Source of the DNA: Propioniciclava sinopodophylli
GTDB lineage: Bacteria; Actinomycetota; Actinomycetes; Propionibacteriales; Propionibacteriaceae
DNA length: 64,000 nucleotides
Assembly: GCF_004324755.1 (NCBI RefSeq)
Contig: NZ_SDMQ01000006.1
Coordinates: 62,001 to 126,000, forward strand
Direction: 5' to 3'
Part shown: positions 42,267 to 51,907 of the stretch, piece after piece
Layout of the letters: each line of letters starts with the position of its first letter
How positions within the stretch are numbered: position 1 is the stretch's first letter
Made by a program: the position numbers and the translations under genes
The notes under the pieces: model-generated
The model's database searches: none
What the model was told of the DNA's origin: nothing
Seen by the model: only the letters and a program-made list of their open reading frames with translations

Positions 42267-42892
42267 GCGGACATCAGCGGCGCGAGGCCGGCCGCACGGG
42301 CCGGGGCGTCCGTGTCGCCGCAGGCCGCCAGCCAGTTGGCGAGCATCTGGTAGCCCCCCTCGGTGAGCACCGACTCGGGGTGGAACTGCACGCTCTCGAC
42401 CGGTAGCGTCCGGTGCCGGACGGCCATGATGACGCCGGAATCGGTGCGGGCGCTGACCTCCAGCTCGTCCGGCACCGTCTCGGGGTCGATGGCGAGCGAG
42501 TGATAGCGCGTCGCCGTGAACGGGTTGGGCAGGCCGGCGAACACGCCGCGTCCATCGTGGTGCACGAGCGACGTCTTGCCGTGCAGCAGTTCGGGTGCCC
42601 GCCCGACGACGCCGCCGTACGCGACGCCGATCGATTGCAGGCCCAGGCAGACGCCGAAGATGGGGATCTGTTCGCCCTTGGTGCGCACCACGTCGATACA
42701 CACGCCGGCGGCCTCGGGCGTCCCGGGACCGGGGGAGAGCAGGACGCCGTCGAACCCGTCAGTCCAGGACTCGTCGTCGAAGCGGGGGTCATCGTTGCGC
42801 CACACCTCCACCTCGGCGCCGATCTGCGCGAGGTAGCTGACGATGTTCCACACGAACGAGTCGTAGTTGTCCACGACGAGGATCCGAGCCAT
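42260..42892 (-). CDS. pabA: Anthranilate/aminodeoxychorismate synthase glutamine amidotransferase
   Basis: 210 residues from the ATG at 42892. The type 1 amidotransferase marks are VVDNYDSFVWN at the start, the oxyanion strand LLSPGPGTPEAAG, the nucleophile in FGVCLGLQ (Cys about 79) and the His-Glu pair in VQFHPESVLTEGG. It supplies ammonia from glutamine to chorismate-using synthases for folate and/or tryptophan. No trpE or pabB is nearby; its position next to the division and kinase cluster matches mycobacterial Rv0013. The gene is flanked on both sides by inverted arrays of 22-nt repeats. Confidence 0.93.
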   Translation of the reverse strand: MARILVVDNYDSFVWNIVSYLAQIGAEVEVWRNDDPRFDDESWTDGFDGVLLSPGPGTPEAAGVCIDVVRTKGEQIPIFGVCLGLQSIGVAYGGVVGRAPELLHGKTSLVHHDGRGVFAGLPNPFTATRYHSLAIDPETVPDELEVSARTDSGVIMAVRHRTLPVESVQFHPESVLTEGGYQMLANWLAACGDTDAPARAAGLAPLMSAR

Positions 42893-42910
42893 GGGGACAT
42901 TCTCGCCGAT

Positions 42911-43020
42911 GCCGCGAACCCAAGCCCTCGGCGTCCCGAACCCAAGCCCTCGGCGTCCCGAACCCAAGCCCTCGGCGTCCCGAACCCAAGCCCTCGACGG
43001 ATCGAACCCAAGCCCTCGGC
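42911..43020 (-). repeat. Five tandem 22-nt GCCGAGGGCTT units (family D array 2, inverted)
   Basis: On the minus strand five 22-nt units run from 43020 down to 42911; the inner ones end GGGAC. It starts 3 bp after the stop of the DUF881 gene and ends 18 bp before the pabA start, so it may terminate the division cluster. Together with array 1 it makes a 110-bp inverted repeat around pabA. Confidence 0.92.
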
Positions 43021-43023
43021 GGG

Positions 43024-43782
43024 CTAGCGGGTGACCTCCGCGTGGGTGAACTCGGCGGGGCCGGCATAGGCGGGCATCTCGACCCGACCGGCGCGGGCGA
43101 CGTCGTAGCCGAGACGGTAGGCGTCCACGTACTGGCGGTAGAGGCGCAGGTAGTCGCTGGTCCGCAGAGCATCTTCCAACTGCGCCACGTCGCCGATCGC
43201 GGTGATCCGGTACGGCGGGGCGTACGGGACGCCGTGCAGCACGACCGTGTTGCCGACGCACTTGATGCCCGTCCGCGACGAGACGCGCTGGCCCTGGATG
43301 GTCATGGCCTCCGCGCCGCCGGCCCACAGGGCGTTCACGACGGCCTGGATGTCCTGCTGGTGGACGATCAGCAGGTCGGCGTCCACGCCCGCCGGCTGCA
43401 CGGACGCGGGGGCGTCCCGCAGCGTCACGGTCAGCGCGGGGCCGGACACAGGCACGGAGTCGGCCCGCTCGGCCGCAGCCGTCAGGTCAGCCACCGCGGG
43501 GCCGCCCGCGTCGTCGGCACGCGTGCGCGCCAGACCGTCGACCTCCGAGCGCAGATTCGCGGCCGTCCGGGCGAGCTGGTCGGCGCGGTCGGCCTCGGCC
43601 TGGACGAGGGCGGCAAGCTGGGTGGTGCGCGCGGGCCGCAGGTCGTTCCCGCGTGACGCCAGCGCGCCGGTCGCCATCATGAAGCCGGCCAGGACGCACA
43701 CGACGACCGTCGCGATGCGGAGCGGTCCGCGGGTGGCGCGCGCCTTGTCGCGGGCGCGACGCAGCGTGTCACCCGTGTCCAT
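43024..43782 (-). CDS. DUF881-family membrane-anchored protein
   Basis: 252 residues from the ATG at 43782. A basic cytoplasmic N-terminus precedes one membrane helix (IATVVVCVLAGFMMATGALA), a coiled-coil-like region (about 50-95) and the DUF881 domain (ALTVTLRDAP, LLIVHQQDIQAVVNALWAGG, TIQGQRVSSRTGIKCVGNTV). The DUF881 fold occurs in proteins coded beside division genes and is thought to act at the septum. It corresponds to mycobacterial Rv0012. Last gene of the leftward cluster from fhaA, followed by the family D array 2. Confidence 0.9.
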   Translation of the reverse strand: MDTGDTLRRARDKARATRGPLRIATVVVCVLAGFMMATGALASRGNDLRPARTTQLAALVQAEADRADQLARTAANLRSEVDGLARTRADDAGGPAVADLTAAAERADSVPVSGPALTVTLRDAPASVQPAGVDADLLIVHQQDIQAVVNALWAGGAEAMTIQGQRVSSRTGIKCVGNTVVLHGVPYAPPYRITAIGDVAQLEDALRTSDYLRLYRQYVDAYRLGYDVARAGRVEMPAYAGPAEFTHAEVTR

Positions 43783-43799
43783 GGCCGCTCCTCTCGGCA

Positions 43800-44105
43800 C
43801 TACTTCCAGAGCGTCGCGACGCCGAAGGAGCCGCCCATCAGCAGCATCGCGATCAGCAGGTTCCAGTTGCCGATGTCGCTCATGCCGGGCACGTAGATGC
43901 CTGTGGACGCCGTCAGGTACCACACGACCAGCCACAGCACGCCGAGCAGCATCAGGGTGATGAAGGTGGGGACGACCCAACCGCGGGACTCACCGAGGCC
44001 CGCCTTGCCGAGTCTCTTCTTCTCGGCACGCTCCTCGGCGACGGCGGCCTGGCGGGCGGACTTCTTCTTGAGGTCGGCCTGCTTGCGGCTCTTGGATTCC
44101 GGCAC
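43800..44105 (-). CDS. crgA: Cell division protein CrgA
   Basis: 101 residues: a charged lysine-rich N-terminus (about 40 residues) and two membrane helices (PTFITLMLLGVLWLVVWYL and LLIAMLLMGGSFGVATLW), the full CrgA/UPF0233 pattern, including WYLTASTGIYVPGM between them. CrgA is a small septal protein that recruits or holds division proteins in actinobacteria. It lies 17 bp upstream of the DUF881 gene and 50 bp downstream of pknB, as in mycobacteria. Confidence 0.95.
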   Translation of the reverse strand: MPESKSRKQADLKKKSARQAAVAEERAEKKRLGKAGLGESRGWVVPTFITLMLLGVLWLVVWYLTASTGIYVPGMSDIGNWNLLIAMLLMGGSFGVATLWK

Positions 44106-44155
44106 GTGCGTTCACTCCTGCTCAGGGGGGACGTGCCACAGCATACCCGCGGGCG

Positions 44156-46095
<1,940 letters not shown>

Positions 46096-46099
<4 letters not shown>

Positions 46100-47532
46100 C
46101 GCACCGCCTCGATCACGGCTTGGGCGACGGGGGCGGCGTAGCGCCCGCCGGAGATCTCGGAGCCGTCGACCCCGGCGTCCTGAACGAACACCGCGACGGC
46201 GACCGTCGGATCCTCGGCGAAGGCCACGAACCAGGCGTACGGGACGCGGGTCGAGCCGCTGCCGGCGGACGCCGTGACGGCCGTGCCCGTCTTGCCCCCG
46301 ACGCGCACGCCGGGGATCTGGGCGCGTCGGCCGGTCCCGTTCTCAACCACGCTCACCATCATGTCCTGCAGGGCGCGGGCATTCGCGCCGGACATGGCCG
46401 TTGAAAGCGGACGCGGTGCGTGCGTGCTGATCACGTTCAGGTCGGCGCCGCGCACCTGGCTGACCACGTGCGGCTCCATCACGACGCCGTCGTTGGCGAT
46501 GCCTGCGACCACCATCGCCATCTGCAGTGGTGACGCGGCGACGTCGAAACCGCCGATGGCGCTGAGCATGGTCTGCGCCCGGTCCGGGTCGGTGGGGAAG
46601 CGCGAGGGGACGCCGTTCAGCTCGGGCATCACCGGCGAGCCGAAGCCGAACTTCTCGGCCTGGCGGCGCAGGGCGTCAGCGCCCAGCTGGTCGCCGAGCA
46701 GCGCGTAGGCGGTGTTGCAGGAGACCTGCAGCGCCTGGCGCAGCGAGACTTCCTCGCCGCCGCAGTCGCCGGTCATCTCGAACGTGGAGTCCGGCAGGCG
46801 CAGGGACGCCGGCGAGGCGACCGTGGTGTCCGGGGTCATGCCCGACTCGAGTGCGGCGGCGCTGACGACGAGCTTGAACGTCGACCCGGGCGGGTACACC
46901 TCGCGGACGGCCCGGTTCGTCAGTGGCTTGGCCGGGTCGTCGTTGAGCTGCTGCCACGCGGTCTGGGTGGCGGCGATGTCGTGGGATGCCAGAGCGTTGG
47001 GGTCGAACGACGGTGAGGTCACCATCGCCAGCACGCCGCCGGTGGTGTAGTCCAGCGCCACGACGGCGCCGGGGCGGTCGCCCAGGGCCTGCGCAGCAGC
47101 CTGCTGGGCGCGGGCGTCCAGGGTCGTCTGGAGGCTGGCGCCCTGCGGACGCCTGCCGGACGCGGCGTCCACGATGTTCTGCAGCACCTGTACGTCGGAG
47201 GTGCCGGCGAGCTGGCTGGAGTACGTCCGCTCCAGCCCCGACCCGCCGTACAGGAACGAGTAGTAGCCGGTGATACCGGCGTACAGCCGCCCCTGGTTGT
47301 AGGTGCGCTGGAAGCCGAACCGGTCCTCGACCGGGGTGGAGGTGACGATCGGGGTGTTGCCGACGAGGATGTCGCCGCGGTCGGTGCCGAATTCGGCGTC
47401 GCGGACGCGGCGGTTGGCCGGGTCGGAGCTGAGCGACTCGGTGCGGAACACGTAGCTGTAGGACGCGTTCAGCATGAGCGCGAGGAACATGAGCATCACG
47501 ACGACCGCGACGCGGCGGATGGGGCCGTTCAC
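46096..47532 (-). CDS. pbpA: Class B penicillin-binding protein PbpA
   Basis: 478 residues from a GTG at 47532 that overlaps the rodA stop by 4 bp (GTGA). One N-terminal membrane anchor (VAVVVMLMFLALMLNASYSY) is followed by a non-catalytic domain and the transpeptidase: PPGSTFKL (active serine), VSCNTAY (SxN) and GGKTGTA. It crosslinks peptidoglycan, normally together with the RodA glycosyltransferase encoded just upstream. The pknB gene begins at its stop codon. Order and content match the mycobacterial Rv0016c-Rv0017c pair. Confidence 0.95.
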
Positions 47533-49085
47533 GGCGCCTCCCCGTCCGGCGGAGGTGCGGTTATCGGTGAGGCGGCGATGGGCTCGGGGCCGGGGGCGCC
47601 GAAGTCCTCGGGGTCCGGACGCGGTGCGTCGACGGCCCCGGCGGCGGGCGCGGCGGGCTCGGTCGCCGCGCGTGCCCCCCCGACGACCGGCAGTGTCTGC
47701 GTGGCGTCGGCCGAGAGCAGGACGTACTCGCCGGTCTCGGCGTGCTCCAGCGGCGGGCGGCGGACCTGGTGGGTGATCGTCAGCATCAGCCCGAGCAGGA
47801 GGAAGTTCGACAGCAGCGAGCTGCCGCCCTGCGACACGAACGGCGTGGTGAGGCCGGTCAGCGGCAGCAGGCGGGTGACTCCGCCGACGATGACGAACAC
47901 CTGCAGCGCGAACACGAACGCCAGGCCGGTGGCCAGCAGCTTGCCGAAGCCCTCGCCCGACCCGAGCGCCGCGCGCAACAGGCGGGCGACGATGAAACCG
48001 AACAGCAGGATCACGGCGACGAGCCCGAACAGCCCGAGCTCCTCGCCCAGGGCGGCGGCGATGAAGTCGTTCTTGGCCAGCGGCGTCAGGTACGGACGCC
48101 CCTCGCCCCAGCCGCTGCCGAACAGGCCGCCCCAGGCGAACCCGAACTGTGCGTTGATGACCTGGCCGTTGCGGTCGTAGTCGGCGAACGGGTTCAGCCA
48201 CGACTCGAAGCGGGTCTGGACATGGCCGAAGGCGTTGTAGCCGACGACGCCGAGGACGACCACCATCAGCGTGCCGAGGATCGCCCAGCTGGGCCGCTCG
48301 GTCGCGACGTACAGCATCGCCACGAAGAGGCCGAAGAACAGCAGGGTGGTGCCGAGATCCTTCTGGAAGACGAGGATGACCAGGGCGAAGCCCCACGCGA
48401 TGAGGATGGGCCCCAGGTCGCGCGGTCGGGGGAAGTCGATGCCCAGGAAGCGGCGTCCGGCCATCGCCAGCACGTCCTTCTTCTCCACCAGGTAGGCGGC
48501 GAAGGCGATCGACAGCACGATGCGGGCGATCTCGGCGGGCTGGAAGCTGAAGGGGCCGACCTCGATCCAGATGCGGGCGCCGTGGTTCTCCTTGCCCAGC
48601 ACCGGCAGGAGGGGCGCCAGCAGCAGGAGGAAGCCGGCCAGGAACCACAGGTAGGTGTAGCGCTGCAGGCGGCGGTGGTCGCGCAACCAGACCACGACGG
48701 CGATGAACACGGCCACGGCCAGGAACAGCCACAGCATCTGCAGCTCGGCGCTGCGCTTGCCGTCGGCCTGGTCGAGGCGATGGATCATCGAGACCCCCAG
48801 CCCGGTGAGCAGGAACGCCACGGGCAGGATCAGCGGGTCGGCGTACGGCAGGCGCCACACGGTGATGCCCCAGCACAGCAGCCCCAGGGCGAACCAGGCG
48901 GCCACACCCACGAACCAGGGCCCGCCGAACTGCAGCGGCCCGGCCGACATCAGCCAGTCGGCGGGAAAGGTGCCGTTCTGGTTCAGGCTCGTGAGCACGT
49001 AGCCAGCCGCCCCCAGCGCGAGGGCGAACAGCATCATCACCAGGGAGGTGCCGGTGCGGCGACGGTGGACGACGACCTCGGCCAC
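47529..49085 (-). CDS. rodA: RodA/FtsW-family peptidoglycan glycosyltransferase
   Basis: 518 residues from a GTG at 49085, 1 bp after the pstP stop. About 12 membrane helices; SEDS marks are GARIWIEVGPFSFQPAEIAR, DLGTTLLFFGLFVAML, the large extracellular loop with FESWLNPFADYDRNGQ and the C-terminal GGSSLLSNFLLLGLML. A Pro/Ala-rich cytoplasmic tail of about 70 residues follows. It polymerises lipid II together with PbpA. In this locus it could serve elongation or septal synthesis; the pairing with pbpA is what the sequence supports. Confidence 0.95.
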   Translation of the reverse strand: MAEVVVHRRRTGTSLVMMLFALALGAAGYVLTSLNQNGTFPADWLMSAGPLQFGGPWFVGVAAWFALGLLCWGITVWRLPYADPLILPVAFLLTGLGVSMIHRLDQADGKRSAELQMLWLFLAVAVFIAVVVWLRDHRRLQRYTYLWFLAGFLLLLAPLLPVLGKENHGARIWIEVGPFSFQPAEIARIVLSIAFAAYLVEKKDVLAMAGRRFLGIDFPRPRDLGPILIAWGFALVILVFQKDLGTTLLFFGLFVAMLYVATERPSWAILGTLMVVVLGVVGYNAFGHVQTRFESWLNPFADYDRNGQVINAQFGFAWGGLFGSGWGEGRPYLTPLAKNDFIAAALGEELGLFGLVAVILLFGFIVARLLRAALGSGEGFGKLLATGLAFVFALQVFVIVGGVTRLLPLTGLTTPFVSQGGSSLLSNFLLLGLMLTITHQVRRPPLEHAETGEYVLLSADATQTLPVVGGARAATEPAAPAAGAVDAPRPDPEDFGAPGPEPIAASPITAPPPDGEAP

Positions 49086-49086
49086 G

Positions 49087-50616
49087 TCAGCACTCCTCGG
49101 GGGCGGTGACGGGGGTGGCGCTCGGGGTCGGGGATGGGGTCGCCTCGGGGGTCGGGGTCGCGGTGGCGCCCTCGACGGGCGCGGCGGTGGGGTTGACCCC
49201 CGGCGTCGGGGCCCCGGACGGATCGAGGACCGATGCCGTGGGTGTCGGCGCGGGGGTGGGGACGGCGGTCGCGCGGGCGCGGGCCTCGCGCTGGGCGATG
49301 CACTGGTTGGCCTTCTCGCGCAGCTCGATGAGCGTGCTCTGGGCCGACGGCAGGTCGGCCACCCCAATAGTCGCGTTCACTTTGGCCGCGTAGTAGGGCG
49401 GCAGGTCCGCGATGCGGGTGGTGTCGGTCTCGAGGAGGGTGGAGAGGTCGAGGCCGAGCACGCGGTCGGGGACACCCCGGTAGAGGGCCACGTTGGCGTC
49501 GGATTCACCGATGAAGTAGCGGGTTTGGGTGTAGGAGTACCAGCCGAACGCGCCGCCGGCCAAGGCGAGCACGGGCAGCAGGATCGCGAGGGTGAGCTTC
49601 ACCCAGGTGGATGCCCTGCGACGGCCCGACAAGGCGTAGCGCTCGTCCTCGGTGATGGCGCGCTCGTCGGCGACCCCGTCGACGTCGGCGTCGGCGTCCA
49701 GCCCGGTGATCGTGGCAGTGTGCTCGGCGCCCGTCGGCGCCTCGACGATCGCGGCGGCACCGATCATGGACACCGGCCCGGGCGTCCCGTCAGCCTCGAC
49801 GTCGGCGACGATGAGCGTGATGTTGTCGTAGCCGCCGGCGCGGTGGGCGAGGTCGACCAGCTTCTCGATCGTCTCGGTGCGGGGCAGCCCGGCGGTCGCC
49901 ACGGACGCGATGGCGGCGTCCGTCACGAGGCCGCACAGGCCGTCGGAGCACACCAGCAGACGGTCGCCGGGGGTGACGTCGAGCCAGCCGAGGTCGGGTT
50001 CGTGCTGGGAGGAGCCGTTGAGCACGCGCAGGACGAGGGAGCGGTGCGGGTGGTTCAGCGCCTCCTCCTCGGTGATGCGGCCCTCGTCGACGAGCGTCTG
50101 CACCCAGCTGTGGTCGCGGGTGACCCGGTGCAGGGCGCCGTCGCGAACGAGGTAGGCGCGCGAGTCGCCGATGTTGACCACGGCGAGCCGGTCCTGGTCG
50201 AGCACGAAGCCGCAGACGGTGGTGCCCATGCCGGCCAGCTCGGGGTCGTCCTCGACGAGTTCGACCAGCCGGTCGTTGGTGCGGGCCAGCGCGCCGGCCA
50301 TGACGGTCAGCACGTCCACCAGGTCGCCGGGGTCGTCACCTTCGTCGATGTCCGCGGGCGCTTCGGCCGACTCCTCGGCCGCCTCCGCGGCGGCCGCGAG
50401 GCGCTCGGCCCGGGCCGCGGCGATGAGGTCGGCCAGCGACTCGTCGGTCTTGCGCAGCTCCCACGTCGCGACCGCGGAGGCGAGGTCACCAGCGGCGGCG
50501 CCGCCCATGCCGTCGGCGACCATGAGCATGTGCGGGCTCGTGTAGGCCGAGTCCTGGTTGTTGCTGCGGACCAGCCCGATCTCCGAGTGGGAGTCGTAGC
50601 CGAGCGTCAGGGCCAT
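49087..50616 (-). CDS. pstP: PP2C-family Ser/Thr protein phosphatase PstP
   Basis: 509 residues. The catalytic domain (1-250) has the metal-binding motifs MVADGMGGAAAGDL, VVNIGDSRAYLV, CSDGLCGLVTDAAI and GGYDNITLIVADV. An insertion rich in Ala/Glu (about 70-95) lies after the first motif. One membrane helix (LTLAILLPVLALAGGAFGWY) is followed by an extracellular region of about 130 residues ending in a Pro/Thr-rich tail. It removes phosphates placed by PknB. Mycobacterial PstP has the same layout. It starts 3 bp after fhaB. Confidence 0.95.
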   Translation of the reverse strand: MALTLGYDSHSEIGLVRSNNQDSAYTSPHMLMVADGMGGAAAGDLASAVATWELRKTDESLADLIAAARAERLAAAAEAAEESAEAPADIDEGDDPGDLVDVLTVMAGALARTNDRLVELVEDDPELAGMGTTVCGFVLDQDRLAVVNIGDSRAYLVRDGALHRVTRDHSWVQTLVDEGRITEEEALNHPHRSLVLRVLNGSSQHEPDLGWLDVTPGDRLLVCSDGLCGLVTDAAIASVATAGLPRTETIEKLVDLAHRAGGYDNITLIVADVEADGTPGPVSMIGAAAIVEAPTGAEHTATITGLDADADVDGVADERAITEDERYALSGRRRASTWVKLTLAILLPVLALAGGAFGWYSYTQTRYFIGESDANVALYRGVPDRVLGLDLSTLLETDTTRIADLPPYYAAKVNATIGVADLPSAQSTLIELREKANQCIAQREARARATAVPTPAPTPTASVLDPSGAPTPGVNPTAAPVEGATATPTPEATPSPTPSATPVTAPEEC

Positions 50617-50619
50617 GGC

Positions 50620-51090
50620 TCAGGCCTCCACGACCAGAAGGGTCCGGCCGATGCGCAGCGTGTCGGCCGGGGTGAACGGGGCGGGCGAGCTGAGCCGCTC
50701 GTTGTTGAGGTAGGTGCCGTTGGTGGAGCCCAGGTCCTCGACCAGGTAGCCCCCGTCGGAGCGGTAGATGCGGGCGTGGCGGGTCGAGACGTAGTCGTCG
50801 TCGAGGATCAGCTGGCAGTCGGTGCTGCGCCCGATCTTCAGGTGATCGCCCAGGCCCATGGTGAGGCCGGCCTGCTTGCCCTTGGTGATGCGCAGTGTGG
50901 TCGGGACGCTCCCCTTGCGGCGGTTCCGGCGGCCCTGCGCGCGGGCGGACGCCACGGGTGCGGCGGCCACGGCGGCTGGCACGCGGCGTCCGAACAGGTC
51001 GGAGCGGATGACGGCGCCGGTGAACAGAATGAAGACCCACAGCAGGGCGAGGAACGCGAACTTCAGGGCCAGGACCAGGAGCTCAGACAT
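50620..51090 (-). CDS. fhaB: FHA-domain protein FhaB
   Basis: 156 residues: an N-terminal membrane helix (LLVLALKFAFLALLWVFILF), a basic linker and a C-terminal FHA domain with LKIGRSTDC, YVSTRHARIYR and LVEDLGSTNGTYLNNERL, which contain the phosphothreonine-binding Arg, Ser and Asn. It is a membrane adaptor for PknB-phosphorylated partners in division. Its ATG overlaps the fhaA stop by 8 bp. Confidence 0.95.
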   Translation of the reverse strand: MSELLVLALKFAFLALLWVFILFTGAVIRSDLFGRRVPAAVAAAPVASARAQGRRNRRKGSVPTTLRITKGKQAGLTMGLGDHLKIGRSTDCQLILDDDYVSTRHARIYRSDGGYLVEDLGSTNGTYLNNERLSSPAPFTPADTLRIGRTLLVVEA

Positions 51091-51790
51091 CGGTCACCGG
51101 GGACCTGACCAGCATGCGCGTGTTGCCCAGCTCCACGCGCGAGCCGTCCCGCAGCGGCGCGGACTGGACGCGCCGGCCGTCGACCACGATGCCGTTGGTC
51201 GAGCCCATGTCCTCGATGGTGACGTGCGGGGCGTCCTCGGTGCCCCGGACGCTCACGCGGGCGTGCAGGCGGGAGATGCCCGGGTCGTTGATGCGCACGT
51301 CGGCGTCCGTGCCGCGGCCCAGCGTGAAGCCGGGCGGGCTCAGCGGGTGCCGGATGCCGTTGACCTCGAGCACGAGGCTCGCGCGGCGGATGGCGGTCGT
51401 CGTCGCCGGCGTCGCGGCCGCGGCCACCGCCTGGCTCTCGACCGTGAAGCGGCCCACCGGCAGCTCGGGCTCCAGCTCGTAGGCCACGGTGACGGGGCCG
51501 TTGAAGACGTAGCCTGCGCTGGCCGCGTACTCGCGCAGCTGGGGGATGATGTCGGAGTTCAGCGTGCGGCTGTAGGGCACCAGCCGGTCGTAGTCGTGCC
51601 GGGACAACCCGATGGTGAAGTCGTTGGGCACGAGCTTGCGGTCGCGGGAGAGCAGGCGGGCCTCGGCGTCCAACTCCTTCTGGAGTCGAGCCGTGATCTC
51701 GACGGGCTGCACGTCCCCCTTGAAGGCGCGCGCGAAGGCACCGTTGACGACACCTTCGAGTTTACGCTCGAGGTTGTCGAAGACTCCCAC
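51083..51790 (-). CDS. fhaA: FhaA: DUF3662 plus FHA-domain protein
   Basis: 235 residues from a GTG at 51790 after GGAGGG. Residues 1-115 form DUF3662 (VFDNLERKLEGVVNGAFARA, DVQPVEITARLQKELD, KLVPNDFTIGLSRHDYDRL); residues 140-235 form the FHA domain (FTLGRGTDADVRI, GISRLHARVSV, IEDMGSTNGIVVDGRRV). The linker, which in mycobacteria is long and glutamine-rich, is short here. It binds phosphorylated partners such as the MviN pseudokinase. First gene of the division/kinase cluster, whose promoter should lie upstream at about 51800-51900. Confidence 0.95.
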   Translation of the reverse strand: MGVFDNLERKLEGVVNGAFARAFKGDVQPVEITARLQKELDAEARLLSRDRKLVPNDFTIGLSRHDYDRLVPYSRTLNSDIIPQLREYAASAGYVFNGPVTVAYELEPELPVGRFTVESQAVAAAATPATTTAIRRASLVLEVNGIRHPLSPPGFTLGRGTDADVRINDPGISRLHARVSVRGTEDAPHVTIEDMGSTNGIVVDGRRVQSAPLRDGSRVELGNTRMLVRSPVTDV

Positions 51791-51842
51791 CGGCCCTCCC
51801 TCCGTCTGCCGCACGTGCCCTGAACGATCCAAGCGTAGCTTG

Positions 51843-51890
51843 CCACCCCCCTCCGGAGGGGAGGTGGCCGGGGGAGGGTACGTCTCCCCC
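51843..51890 (-). terminator. Two hairpins between treZ and fhaA
   Basis: First stem 51843-51854 with 51855-51867 (12-bp CCACCCCCCTCC-type arms, one bulge, no loop); second, weaker stem at about 51869-51890. They follow the treZ stop (51908) in the leftward direction and would end the tre transcript before fhaA. Confidence 0.65.
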
Positions 51891-51907
51891 CTGTCGGCGG
51901 GCAGAGT

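Noticed and set aside
42157-43020. Possible CRISPR arrays
   Set aside because: The period is 22 nt with conserved 11-12 nt and tails of about 10 nt that are nearly identical within a locus; there are no unique spacers of 30 nt or more and no cas genes.
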